From assembly GCF_043641665.1 (NCBI RefSeq), contig NC_092190.1:21469048-21533047 (forward strand): DNA of 64,000 nt. The letters run 5' to 3'. Below, piece by piece: positions 38,163 to 49,475 of the stretch. The stretch comes from Enoplosus armatus (Eukaryota; Chordata; Actinopteri; Centrarchiformes; Enoplosidae). The position numbers and the translations under genes are program-made. Positions within the stretch are counted from its first letter, which is position 1. Each line of letters begins with the position of its first letter. The notes below the pieces were generated by a model. It saw nothing but the letters and a program-made list of their open reading frames with translations. It was not told the origin of the DNA and searched no databases.

Positions 38163-40165
38163 AGGTGATAGCCTGCCTTTACTGTGTTTTCAGTTAGAGA
38201 CCAATGCTCTGCAAAACACAAGGTTTGCTGGGTATTTTTAGAACAATGGCATTCATGGACAAACCACATTATGCTCTAATGTCATTAAGCAGAGAGGTGG
38301 GGGGGCTGCTCTCAGGGTGCAAACAGCCTAATGACTCTTGTCAACAGCCAAAATGAGCCCAGTGGTCGCCTATTTTATAGAATGAGGCGTGTAGCCAAAA
38401 CCTTTGCGGTTACCACCTACTTATCTAGTTGTTGACAAGCTGCTAAAACTCCTGAGTGACAGTGAACTTCTCTGCTGCACAGAATCAGAATCAGAAATAC
38501 TTTATTAAGCCCCGGGGGGGAGTTACACCGAGAAATGTCTTGAATCATTCAAGGCTATAGGCTCAGCTCTCTCCCTGTGTCTTCCTCTCTTTTCTCTGGG
38601 TGTCTCTCTCTCACGCATGCAGATTTAGTGGTAATCCGACTCTGGACACCAGGCTCGATCCATCTACCTTTCCGCTTCAACGAGACCCACAGTTCCCAAA
38701 TAATCGACATATTCACTGTGCTTTTTCTCCCCCTGATGCCTGGATAGACTCCACGTCTCAGGCAGTTAGGTGAGATTGATATTGGAAAGGCGCAAAACAG
38801 GGAGAGATGACAGACAGAAAAGCCTAATGCGCTCCGGCGTGAGGATGGAAACTCGTGGGCTTTGACAGACACTTGTTACAGTGGTGGTTATTAAAGGGGG
38901 CAATTTGCAGAACAAGCTCCACTTTAGGGGTTCCCACATTTTCCCCTCTTATTTATTACATAAATACACTACCATGCAGTGCACAGACCCCTTTTCATAA
39001 AGTTGATCAGGGGAAATCTGTGCGTCAAGAAAACAAGCGAGAAATGCGCTGCCTATAATCATTCTGCCTTAAAATGTAAATATTTAAAACGGGGCTCTGC
39101 CTGGATGCTTGTCAGCCACTCCCGGGTGTTGCTGGACCGCAGTTTGACAGCCACCGTCCCGCACTGGAAGCTCAAAACCGGCCGGGACACGCTGCGGTGC
39201 GCGTTTACCGCAGCGGAGCGCAGAGCCGCCCGCAACAGATTCAACCGGCGCCGGGCTTCACGCTGTGTTACGCTGCTCGTTATGAATCCTCACAGGAGCA
39301 TTAAACACAACAGTGCCGCTACAGCTGGATGCCGAGCCCGTCGCAGCCAAGGTGCATCCGTGTCCCTACAAAGACCCCCGGGGGCAGAGGAGGAGGAATA
39401 AGCTCCTGCGGCAGCCAGTTTAATCAAGGCGGTGGATAAAAGTTAATCAGATGGCACCTCAAACCATCTGTCAAACACGCGCCCTGTCAGAGAGCAGCGG
39501 GACCGGCTCCCCGTGCTCCACAGCAGTGGGTCTTTAGGTGAGGAAGGGGAACCACCTGGGGTCCCTGGACGAGGAGGCACATAAGAGGAGAAATGATCAA
39601 TAATGACATTTCATGTACGAAGTGGCATACACCCCCAGTGGGCTTTATTTATTCCCGCTACATATTGCAACACCTCAGCGGCACACAGTGGATCCCCACA
39701 TGGGACAAGATACCATCAGACACAGATCCGCAGAGGAGAGTGGGGACCCTGCTGTCCCTTTGCATTTTCAAGTCACCGTCGGGTCCATAAAGCATGCACT
39801 CAGCCAGCCGCTCGGCCGGTGCGCGTCTTACCTATGGGCGGGTGGGCAGGTTTGTATCCTTTCTCGTTGGTGCACACTCCCCTGCCGTGGAGAAGGGCGT
39901 GCAGGGGTTTCTCCTCCCCGCTCCTCGGCAGACAGCGGAGGCCCTGGGTGCACGTCCCGGTGTAAACGCCGCACGCCTGTCCCTCAGACAGGGCGCATGT
40001 GAGGCAGCAGCCGCAGCCCGGCTCCTTGACCAGCTGGCAGCCGACCGGGACCGGAGGGCACATGGACAGCGCCTTCTCGTCACAAGGCTCGCACGGCACG
40101 TATGAGCCCAAGCACCCGGACAGCCCCAAGATAAATGTCACCAAGAGGCAAAAACTCAGAAACAT
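29581..40165 (-). CDS. igfbp5: Insulin-like growth factor binding protein 5 (four exons, complete)
   Basis: This gene encodes a secreted IGF-binding protein that also attaches to extracellular matrix and is known from bone, muscle and fish ionocytes. On the minus strand the coding sequence joins 40165-39832, 31151-30937, 30636-30517 and 29715-29581: 804 bases, 267 residues plus TGA, with GT-AG junctions (phases 1, 0, 0). Residues 1 to about 20 are the signal peptide. Cysteines 25-98 form the N-domain with GCGCCLTC at 50-57 (first Cys at 51). Residues 112-183 are the linker, rich in Lys and Arg at 145-163. Residues 186-257 carry the six C-domain cysteines, with CWCV at 235-238. The basic run RKGFFKRKQ/CKPSRGRKR at 215-232 is the family's heparin-binding and nuclear-localisation segment and separates IGFBP-5 from most relatives. 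Probably igfbp5a if its neighbour is igfbp2a. Confidence 0.95.
29716..30516 (-). other. igfbp5: igfbp5 intron 3
   Basis: An 801-base intron with GTGGGT donor and CCCGCAG acceptor. Positions 29900-30050 are rich in GCTAGC/GCTAAC words. No other feature is seen. Confidence 0.85.
30517..30636 (-). CDS. igfbp5: igfbp5 exon 3: start of C-domain with basic motif
   Basis: The exon is 120 bases, phase 0 at both ends, with acceptor CCCCAAAG and donor CAG|GTGGGT. It encodes residues 184-223, starting GPCRRKLDG and ending NCDRKGFFKRKQ. The last nine residues are the first half of the heparin-binding and nuclear-localisation patch. Confidence 0.94.
30637..30936 (-). other. igfbp5: igfbp5 intron 2
   Basis: A 300-base intron with GTAAGT donor and CCAAAG acceptor. 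Nothing else is seen in it. Confidence 0.9.
30937..31151 (-). CDS. igfbp5: igfbp5 exon 2: linker domain
   Basis: The exon is 215 bases, phase 1 to 0, with acceptor CCGGTGCAG and donor TTT|GTAAGT. It encodes residues 112-183. The first half is acidic (DRESREHEDTITTEITEE). The second half is strongly basic (KKVHALRKEQKRKLGKQR). The segment is cysteine-free, as expected of the linker, which is the usual site of cleavage by PAPP-A2 and other proteases. Confidence 0.93.
31310..31600. repeat. Dispersed teleost repeat fragment
   Basis: GCCTAAAACCAAAACAATGA, GCTGAAAGAAGCTAAAATGT and AATATAAAAGTACTGATTGG followed by TGCAGCTTTAA match in order a common fish interspersed repeat that I recognise from memory. 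Non-coding. Confidence 0.45.
33347..33363. repeat. Poly-G tract (G17)
   Basis: Seventeen consecutive G inside a purine-rich stretch in igfbp5 intron 1. Confidence 0.95.
37264..37286. repeat. (GT)n microsatellite
   Basis: About 23 bases of GT alternation. Confidence 0.95.
37971..38159. repeat. (TG)25 ... (AC)n pair
   Basis: Fifty bases of TG at 37971-38020, then 31 bases of AC at 38129-38159, 108 bases apart and complementary in inverted orientation. Confidence 0.95.
38481..38527 (+). mobile_element. LINE 3' tail fragment (L2-like)
   Basis: AGAATCAGAATCAGAAATAC followed by TTTATTAAGCCCCGGGGGG is the conserved 3' end of a fish LINE family, usually seen as short 5'-truncated copies. No reverse transcriptase sequence is present. 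Confidence 0.65.
39090..39300. promoter_or_regulatory. CpG-rich block in igfbp5 intron 1
   Basis: About 200 bases with many CpG dinucleotides (for example GCGGTGCGCGTTTACCGCAG and AACCGGCGCCGGGC), some 530 bases or more downstream of igfbp5 exon 1 and separated from it by CpG-poorer sequence. It could be part of the igfbp5 CpG island, an alternative promoter, or an antisense start. A 140-codon plus-strand frame (38979-39401) overlaps it but resembles no known protein. Confidence 0.35.
39832..40165 (-). CDS. igfbp5: igfbp5 exon 1: signal peptide and IGFBP N-domain
   Basis: The start ATG sits in a CAACAATG context. The exon encodes residues 1-111 plus one base and ends CCCATAG|GTAAGA. It is GC- and CpG-rich, as is usual for IGFBP5 first exons. 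Key sequence: SYVPCEPCDEKALSMCPP followed by GCGCCLTC and the run GVCTNEKGYKP. Confidence 0.95.
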
Positions 40166-41400
40166 TGTTGGCGTTCTCTTCAGTTATAGCATAAACCTCA
40201 AATGCGAAGAGGAGGGGGGGAAAAGTAGACTGGTCTAATGAGCACAATGCCTCAGTCAGATAATCCGATTTTTAAAGCTAAAGCCAAGAGTCTTTATCCA
40301 GGAGTGCTGCTATCTATTTAAAAAAACATGAATTACAGGCTTTGCGCCGTGGACCGCGCAAAAGGAGCGCAAATGAACAATTTTCAAATATATATGTGCA
40401 ATTTGTCCCGAGATATGTGTCCTCTGCAGGGGCAAAGCAATTCTTTGCACCAAATCTCAACTTGTCTCCCCTTCAGTTTGGACTCCAGTACTTTCTCCAG
40501 CACAAGTTTCCTGAGCAGACTGATCAACTTGAGAGCTGCCTTGCCTTTTTAAAAACAGCCGAGCCCAAACCCCTAACTATGAATACGCTAAACAGCAGGG
40601 AAGGGAGGCGCACTTGTTCCACGGCTTGGCAGGCGGCCAAACGTTTTTTTTTTTCAGCAGCAGGAGGATCGCTCTTTCACCCTGAAGGCTGAACTGATGC
40701 CGAGGTGCAAGAGGCAGCGGCAGAGAGCAACAGCAACCCCTCATCAAAACATTTCAGCAGAGAACCTGCAGGCTCTCGCTGACTGCAGGTCTGTGGCTCC
40801 AGGACGCTCCCCCACAAGAGCCTGAAAGCGCCCCACACAGCAGAAGAGACAAACTAACCAAGAAACAAACTGATCAGATCAGAAAGCCTCGTTTCAAAAG
40901 GGCACTTTATTCCAGAAAAAGGCGAATAAGAAATAGTGCGCATTGTCTCAAACGTCTGAAACTTTTACGTCTGAACGAAAAAAAAATCATTTTCTTACAT
41001 CATGATTCTTCCGCGGCCATAAAAAAATAACTCATCGGCAACCCCCTGCTTGAGCCATGAGTGCCTCATTGTCAGGGGCTGAGTGGAATATCCTCAGTAA
41101 GGAAAAGGAGGACTGAAGCGCTGCTTTGCAAACAAATAAAAGGAGTTTGCGTGCTCATTACTGAATCACTCACTTCTACAAGGGAAGGAGCAGGAAGACG
41201 GATTTGCAATTGTTTTTCTTTTTTCGTCCAATTGCCATCTTTTCCACGCTGAACTGTATTCTTTTCTTTGTTTGTTTAGATAACAGGCGGAGGGATACCT
41301 GCTCCGGTCTGTAAGTCACCTTTAAAGCCTGCACCTGTTGCTTCCATTGGACACCATTTGTGTTACAAATGGAGCCAGAAGGGAGATCCACCAACGTGCC
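40166..41400 (-). promoter_or_regulatory. igfbp5: igfbp5 promoter and 5' UTR region
   Basis: The transcription start must lie upstream of the ATG at 40165. On the minus strand TTTTTAAAAAGGCAAGGCAG (about 40535-40555) and a TTTAAATAGATAGC element (about 40307-40320) are the nearest TATA-like candidates. I cannot choose between them. Confidence 0.3.
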
Positions 41401-41406
41401 CCCTTA

Positions 41407-41407
41407 C

Positions 41408-41451
<44 letters not shown>
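41407..41451. repeat. (CT)n(CA)n compound microsatellite
   Basis: About eleven CT units followed by about eleven CA units, then impure ATACACAC sequence to 41468. Confidence 0.95.
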
Positions 41452-41466
<15 letters not shown>

Positions 41467-43052
41467 TATCATGTGCATAGAATCGTGTAGAGAAGAAAAA
41501 AGGGGAAACAGAGAGAAAAGGGGGGGTGGGGGTGTCACGAACTCTGAGATTTGAGGCAACAGCCTGACAACTTAAGTGCAACTGGGCTCTATTATTTTAT
41601 AGCCAGTATGCAGAATAACGCCTGATTGCTTCAGCGTGTGCTCCACTTGCACCACATATGCACTCTAAATCAGCCCGGCCAGGGGCTGTTATTTCCATCT
41701 CTGCAGCTTTCGGGGCAGATTTCTCTTCCTTAAGCAATAGCGGAGTGTCAGGAAGCTGTATCGGCTGTCCTTCCCATATCCACTCACTGCTTGATAAACG
41801 GCCACGGCCATTTCCTAAACGTGGCTATCACTTTACCTAACTCATGCATTCACAGGCTGAGGATCCATAGAGAAGTGATTTACTCGTGTTAGTTTAGCAG
41901 TTGGCCACTAGAAGGCACTGTTAGCAATGATAAGCTCCCTCACATGTCCTCTGCAAATAAGAAATCAGAAAGTGACTGATAGATTAATGTGCCATCACAG
42001 CTGTAATGTCACAACATAGTACTACAGTCTGATGCTTGTGTGCACATGAATCTAAAAATAGAGCTACTGAAGTATTTATTCTCCATGGAATTAGTGACTG
42101 GATAATTACACAATCTCACTGAAGTCACATGGGCATTTCTAACTTTCTCTGGACCAGCTCTCATTTCCACCACACACATTAGTACGGCACATGTTTAGTG
42201 TTTCCTTTACTTCAATTCAGCCATGATTGTTTAAAACTTGGTTTACAGAGGATGTCGAAGGGTTCCATAACCGCCGTTTACATATCTGGACTTTCCTCTG
42301 GTTTCCCTTACATGCCTCCATCCCTGCTATCACTTCCCATCTTTTGCATTCAACCGTAAACCTCCTGTAGCGGACTGACATTTTTGCCAGAGTTTGACAC
42401 ATCCTGAAGAAAGAAACAAAACTGCGCCAAGTGAGCTGTGATGGTTAAACTTCTCACCAGCCAGCTCCGGAGCGGAGGAGCTGTGGTGAGTCAGTGTTCC
42501 CTCCAAAACTAACAGGAGCAGCAAAACCCAGCAAGAGCAAACTAAGACATAAATCTGAGCTACTTTGGCCAAAACTGAGCAGCGATAATGAACAGGATTA
42601 AGACGGTAAAGCAGTGTGGATTAATCATGCATCCACCAAATCTCAGCTGGGCAAGAGACGATGGATGAAGAGAGAGGATGACAAATTACAAGGAAGAAAA
42701 TGCTCTCGATACAAGCTCCAGCTAAGGATGTACAACATGTTATCATCACTGAGGGGACACAGTGTCCTTGTTCTTTTCCCTCTGTTCTCTTTGCTCAATG
42801 CAAATCCTGATTCCCCAAAGATCTGTTCATGCACCAATGCATCCGATCCTCCCTCTGTCCCTCCCTCCTCCTGTCCATGCATCATTCCCACTTAAAGGAA
42901 CAATAACTATGCTACTTTCATTTTCAGCTGCTCAACAATGTCCAAGTCCTCAGCAACAGAGGCTTAAAGCTCTGCTGCCACTCCGAAACAAGAAAGTGCT
43001 GAGCAGCATGAGGTACATCAGCTTGCTGGAAGACTTTCTGTTGGATATCAGC

Positions 43053-43066
43053 GGGGGGGGGGGGGG
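43053..43066. repeat. Poly-G tract (G14)
   Basis: Fourteen consecutive G. Confidence 0.95.
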
Positions 43067-46000
43067 TTGTTCAGACGATTCTAGGGGCCCTTATTGGATT
43101 AGAACATTAGGTACATTTTTTTCCAATATGAAATTATTAACCTATCATCATTAATAGCATGTTTTATTTACAATGTAGTAATAAAACTAATGGTTTCTTT
43201 TTCTTTTCTTGTTTTTGGCCCAAAACCAGGCGCAAACTTGCAAGCAGCTACAGAAAAAACTGTCTTCCAATTAAGAAAACAAAGAAAAGAAAGACATCTT
43301 GGATCCGCTATGATCCGAAATTACAATCATAGCCAAAAGAAACAGTCACAATTGTGTTGTATAATCAGCCGCAGGTAAAGAATATCAAAATATTAAAACA
43401 AGAGTGTGACATCTCGGAAAGCTATCCATAACCTCAAACATGCAAACAAACCGATCCCTGTGTGGTTAGTCATAATTTCCATTTCAAGTTGCTTCTCTTT
43501 GGCCAAATTTAGAGACAAGCATCTGAAAGTCTATTTGAGAAGCTGTAGGAGGCTCGGGCAATTTGCCCCGACATACGTAGTTTTGTGCGAGTCCTCGTTT
43601 CCCCAATTCTCCACAATCGAGGTGGAGGGTGCAAAGATAGCACAAGCCATAGAGCCGCAACAGCCACCTTCATGGAAAAATGCCCGGTTGAAATAAACAG
43701 GAATGATCCTTGTTGTTCGACACTTTCTGCTTTTCCCTTAACTAAATACCAACAGTCACGGTTTGCACTTACGGAACACAAAGTCCTGATTTTACTTTGA
43801 CAAAGTCAGCAGTATCTGCCAAACATGCTAAGCTCACATCTGCGCCATGAGAACAAACGCGTGTACATGTGTGATGTGCAGTACTTGCTGCGCGCACGTG
43901 TGTGTTCGATGTATGCGAGAAAGAGACGGCACTTTTGTGTTTACAAATTCGCAGTAAATTGTTTGTTTGTGTGGGCAGGTGTATTTGTGTCTTTCGTCCT
44001 TGTGTAGATGGGAAATAACGAGGACCAGAGAATGCAGCTTGTAATTTGTCTTGTTCCACTCCGTCAAGTCATCGCTTTACATATACACAAGGGGAGTGCG
44101 CGATACACAAACACTCTTGGGCACACAAACAATCCCACTTCCAAGGACATACTGAAAGGTGTTGTTGTGTATATATCTGATGAGACCAGACAGCACGGCT
44201 CCAGGAACGAACCTAGTGTTCTGTCATTTAAACTGCGGAAGAAAACTTTGGAGTCAACAATGTGCATGAAAGTGCGAGAAGGGCTCGCAAATGTAAGTGT
44301 GCATGATAGAAAGTAAGACTAATACACTGGGCCCATAATGGACAAGGTTGGTTTCATTGTTTGTGAAAGCAGTGGATCTCTCTGCTGCAAGGAGCTACTG
44401 AACCTAAAATTATTTCATTTGTCTGGGTTTCACTGGAGCGCTTTAATGTCTTATTATGGTATAAATGCTAGTCTTTTGTTCGCTGTCAAGAATGAAAATA
44501 TTGACCTTTTTGGGGCAGATTTTAATGAACCGTATTGAATATCAGTGCAAAATGTGAGCTATTGACAGCTCCAATACAAAAACATTGATATCAGTGTCAG
44601 CCTTGAAGCATTTGAAATCCACCGCTAGCCGTTTGTTAAGTAAGTGACTGGGAAAGAAAGTCGGCGGTTTTAGCTGTATATGTGCGTTGGCTCAATGAAA
44701 GCAGTTCCCAACTCACTTCTGTGAGAAGAAAAAAGAAAATCTCACAAATGTGGTGTATTTTTCTAAAACATCAGATCACCCCTGGTCATTTGGAAGCGTG
44801 CACAAAGCTTTTAATTCACCAAATAGTGAGAAATATTTGACTTGCTCCCGCTTGGATTGCATCCCCCTACAGTTGACAGTGTTGCTATAGAGGCATCATC
44901 AACAGCATGGTGGACTTTGTGCTGATGTGCGCCCTGCGGGTTTCCATTAACGTCGGATCGCCTCGATGTGACCATGAGAAGACCTGCATGATCTTGTAAC
45001 GTGAGACGGTGCGAAGGCTTATCTGAGCGCTGTGATGGAAACTCTGCAGATTGAGATAAGCTGGCTGTGAAGTGTAAAACCGTACACAAGTGGTAGTCTT
45101 TTTATAGTCTATTAATGTATGGTTGGCCTAAAGTATTTCCAAAACAGAGCCCATTAAAACATGTGCATGAAGCCAGAGAGCGACTGAGATGAGGGGTGTG
45201 TGAGCACCATGGGATGGTTTTGCTTTGTGGCCTGGTCCCCGGCCAAACCTTTAGCTTGAAATGGCTAACGCTGGGTTTTGTTAAAAGGTGATGTATTTGC
45301 GGTTTCTCCTCCCTGCTTCAATCAAAAGGATGATTTACCCGAGGCTACATTTCTCTCCCCGTCGTATCCCTCATGCTTGCAATCGGCAGGCCACCTTGCG
45401 CAATCAACCTGACAAAAGAAATGTCTTTTTGTTAATGTGTGTACATGTGAATATGTGTGCGCCTGGAGGCGGCAGGCCAGGTCAAAAGTGACTAATCATA
45501 CTTACAAATATTTGAATTTTTACATCAAGTACTCCTCAAGTATTCTTTAAACACTTCCAAACAATGTCTACCATTTGTCAGTTTAGGTATTTAGCTAGTA
45601 CTCTTATCCAGAATGTCTTATACTAAGATCAACATTAGGATTCCTTTGACATAAATTAAACTAAATTCCTGCACTGGCAACATTTCAGGAAAGCATGGAG
45701 TGCAAAACAGCTACGTACACAGCAAAACAGAAAATCACCATTAATCATCAGTATTTGAGAAGTGCTCAGCTGAAATTAACAGCTATTCAAAACAAGAAAA
45801 ATCAAAAATGACTTGTAGTTCACTCCACTATGTACCAGAGCTGTTTTATTAGAATAGCTAACAGCAAATGTCAGGGTGGAAATTGAGAACAAGCAGTCAG
45901 TTGCATTTATACATTTATATAAAAATGTCAGTCTAATGAATGTCATAAAATGAACCATCTCTGGAAAAAGAAAACATTCCCAAGCAAACTAGGCTCCTGT

Positions 46001-46246
46001 CATTCCTTTCTGGGGCTAAAGCTGCTGCCTATTACTGCTGTCCAGGCCATGCCTACATGCCCGTCTCAGTGCCAGCTGCTGCATGGTACGGTAACAGCTC
46101 CGGGCAAAGGACCCAGAGCTCAGGTATGTGACAACCTTTGTGTATGAATGGCATTTTGGACGGCAGGAGACAAGCTGGCAGAGGCCGGACCTTAGTACCA
46201 GGACTCTGCTGGAGAGCAGATCAAACTCATTAACATCGGCCAGGCT

Positions 46247-46250
<4 letters not shown>

Positions 46251-46284
<34 letters not shown>
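46251..46284. repeat. (GT)17 microsatellite
   Basis: 34 bases of GT alternation. Confidence 0.95.
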
Positions 46285-46286
<2 letters not shown>

Positions 46287-46369
46287 GTGAGATAAAGCCA
46301 GGAACAGAGAGACAGTGTGAGAGATGGAAAATAAATCAAGATAACATTATGCACCAACGATTTAGACAA

Positions 46370-46570
46370 AACATGACTAAGAGTCTTCAGCCTTGCTAGC
46401 GGCTCTGTGGGATTGTACTTTGGCACAGCGGTGCTTTGAGCTAAATGCTAACGCTAGCATGGCAACACGCTCACAGTGACAGGCTCTCAATGCTAACATG
46501 AGGAGCTTAGGTATGATGTTTGTCATGTTCACCATCTTAGAGTAACATGTTAACATCGCTGGAGAGCTAG
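46370..46570 (-). repeat. Dispersed teleost repeat, reverse-oriented 3' part
   Basis: CTAAGAGTCTTCAGCCTTGC, TAGCGGCTCTGTGGGATTGT, GGCACAGCGGTGCTTTGAGC, TAAATGCTAACGCTAGCATG and CATGTTCACCATCTTAGAGT follow the order of the end of the family seen at 9500-10010, on the opposite strand. Confidence 0.6.
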
Positions 46571-47495
46571 ACCAAGCCGATGGCTTGACTAACTCTGCTT
46601 ATTTCGTGTTGTGTCCTCCAGATGTCTTGGACATGCAGTTATACCCAAATGATGGGTGGATTAAACTTCTTGCCCTGCTGCAAACATTTCTGCAGACAAG
46701 AAACACATTTGTCTCATTTCCCCGTTATGTTGAGGGAGCAGCAATCTGTTTTATTGAGGGTCATTACTTATTTCTTATTTGAAGGCCTGGGTGTTATTTT
46801 TGTAGCTTCTGACATCATTCGTAGCCATTACCATAACATTTTACCTCCCAGCGTAAATGATGAGATATGGGGATGCAATGACATCACTGAGTCAATGGGG
46901 CAATCACACAGGTTTTCCCCCTTTTTTTCCCTCCTTAAGTAGTGATTTTTTTAATCCTCTTAATCCACACTGTCTGACACTATCATATATGTTCTTGTTC
47001 CAGCTCTTCATTGAAGTTAAATGGTCGAATTCTAGATGTCCCCAAATTCTGTTGGAAACTTTGGGTTTGAACAAAGTTTGGCAGCACAGCATGAGTTTGA
47101 AATAATTGACCCACCAGCAGGTCAGTGGGGTTTAAGAGGTTGCAGCTGCCCAGTTTAATCTTCACCACCTATCTGCATGTGCAGATGTGCTCACAACCAT
47201 GGCAAGTGTTGTACAGTCGAATCAGTAAACAGCTGCGCAAAATGCAACCGTTTGGTTAATGATTTTAACATTCACTTTCCTTGGCTCGTGGGAGGAGGGG
47301 TTAGACCAGGTAAACTCCAATGACGCAGCACATACAGTACAGCAGCTCGCTGCTTGCTCAGGAGGGAAGGGGGCAGGTTCAGAATTGATTACATCCATCA
47401 CAACACGTAGCAACTGGTAAAGTCAACTGCACAGACGGCAGAGAACTAAGGGTGTGTGCCAGAGACAATGTGCACACCAGTACACAAGAGTACAC

Positions 47496-47740
47496 TAGGG
47501 GTCGACAATACTACAAAATTTGGTTTTGATGCGATGACAACTAATACCAGGGCTGTAATCACTGATATACACACCTTTACTTTCTATTGTCAAAAGAGTG
47601 ATTTGGCAAAATATGAGGCATTTCTTTTTACTATTTTCTGCTAATTGCTTGATCACATGATCGACCCGCCCATATTTTAATATGGATAACTTGGTCTGTT
47701 TGGTCAGGTTTGCACAGTGTACCGACAAATCAACCGCAGA
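47496..47740. repeat. DNA-transposon-like fragment
   Basis: CTAGGGGTCGACAATACTAC followed by TTTGGTTTTGATGCGATGAC and ATACCAGGGCTGTAATC resembles the ends of non-autonomous fish DNA transposons with GATGCGAT words, as at 17125-17700. No coding sequence. Confidence 0.35.
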
Positions 47741-49430
47741 CCCAATTTTCAAGTGATGGAGTGAGTGTATTTCCAAAAACACCAGCCCACATGTGTTAAT
47801 CAACAGCAGGAACGCTGGTATGTTTGTGATTTAAAATATTTGTGCATCAGTGACGGTGTGATTCCAACAAGCTGCGTTTTAATGAAGTACTGCAGATCCG
47901 TGCGTGTATAGAAGATTCTCCTGCTGCTTGCGCCATAAACGCACACGTCAGTCTCTGAATAATCTTTGCTGTCCGCTGACCAATAATCTTTATTTTTGAG
48001 AGTCACTCAGGCATGAACCTGCGTGACAATGACCATATTGTTGAGAGCAAGTTTTCCACTGGGTGCCCCCCCATCAGCCACAGTGATAACTTTGCTGCTG
48101 CGTATTGTCATTTTTCTCTGCGGAACTGCAAACCGTAATGACGGGACATGTTTTGCAAAAGGAGACTGCAGCGTCTCAGCCGAGTGCTGCTTTGCAGTGG
48201 CTCAAATGAAAAAAAAAAAAAAAAGGTTGGCTAAGCTGCAAATCAGAAATTACACCCCAATTGTTGGTGCAAGGGTATTTAGCAAACTGCAGACATAAAA
48301 CTTTGCCTCTGGATGTGAGTTTTCCAGTTTTTTGATTAGAGAGTGGGTTTGAGTTTTGATTTGGTCAAGGCTCTGGTTGTGACTGCAATGCTACAGAGAA
48401 TCCCAAACGGGGCCGAGTGGACACAGAGGCTTTTGCAGAGTATGTAATTACATAGTAAATTATTCAGTGGGTCCAAACCAAAACATAAAGGCATTCATTT
48501 TCAAAACCAGCTTACAAGGAAGACTCTGGCAGCGCAGAGCCACACTGTTTAAAAAAAAGAAAAGGAGACCTTCGACGCATGCTGGAACCATATACCTGGA
48601 AGTGGTTTACTGTTTTTGTGAAGAAGGATGAAGTTTTGCATTTCTTGCTTTCACATGGCCTCAGCGAAATATTGTCAATAAATATGAAGTAAACACATTT
48701 AGAGGGAACAGCGAGCCTCCTCTTGGCTTTAAGAGTCAAAATGAGGGTGTAAAATAGTTCTTGCACACCATGAAAGTGACAACAAAAACTCAGCGATGAC
48801 AGACAGGGAGGGAGGGGAGGAGGGAGATATATTATGTGAGTCTGATGGGATTGGCAACGACTTTGATTCAGTGTAGGCAGATCCAACCGCTGTGTTTGCG
48901 CAGGCAGAAAGTATCCATTGGATACTTGTGTCTTAAGGACTTAACACACAGCACGGTTTTCTGCAATGAGTTCAGCGTTCCCCTTCAACTGGAACATCCT
49001 CTTCCTCACACAGTAAATGAAGGCATGATGAAGTTGCTGGGTTTTTCAAGACACACTGGCGAAATATCAAGCATGATGTCGGATTTTGTTCAAGCTAAAT
49101 AAGCGCATCGTATCACATGAGAGACTTCAGGGTCTGTGGTTATACTGACCTTTGAGGTGACCTCTACTGCTCCATTCGTTTCTTCCTCCTATCCAGTATA
49201 ATATACTATTCTTGCATATATATAATATATAGATATAAAACAAAGCACACACAAAAGGCACACGTAAAGGGATTGCTGTTTGCAGATGTTCCACTCAATA
49301 CTGTTCTGACATATGGATAAAAGACCTTACCTAATCTTGGGTGTTGAGGACAATAAGATAATACTTTAGGCTGAGCGTACCCAAGGGTGGAGGAGCAGCG
49401 TTTCTTTGGTTTGAGTTGATGTCCCACGCT

Positions 49431-49475
49431 CAGAGGCGGACTGGTAACTGGAGGTTCGGGAGAAATCCCAGTGGG
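49431..49475. repeat. Short dispersed-repeat fragment ("GGCGGACTGG" type)
   Basis: AGAGGCGGACTGGTAACTGG followed by AGGTTCGGGAGAAATCCCAG matches, from memory, the end of a widespread vertebrate/fish repeat. Only this short piece is present. Confidence 0.4.

Larger units (their letters stand above)
31152..39831 (-). other. igfbp5: igfbp5 intron 1 (8.7 kb)
   Basis: Large first intron with GTAAGA donor and GGTGCAG acceptor. It holds a dispersed repeat at 31310-31600, C14 at 32918-32931, G17 at 33347-33363, (CT)n near 34124-34146, (GT)n at 37264-37286, G13 at 37602-37614, (TG)25 and (AC)n at 37971-38159, a LINE 3' tail at 38481-38527 and a CpG-rich block at about 39090-39300. None of the open frames in either strand has a recognisable domain. 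Confidence 0.85.

Noticed and set aside
37645..38241. 198-codon open frame on the plus strand in igfbp5 intron 1
   Set aside because: Its length comes from reading through (TG)25 and (CA)n microsatellites, which stay open in all frames.
38979..39401. 140-codon plus-strand frame over the CpG-rich block
   Set aside because: Arg/Ala-rich because of GC content, with no recognisable family. Kept only as a regulatory finding.
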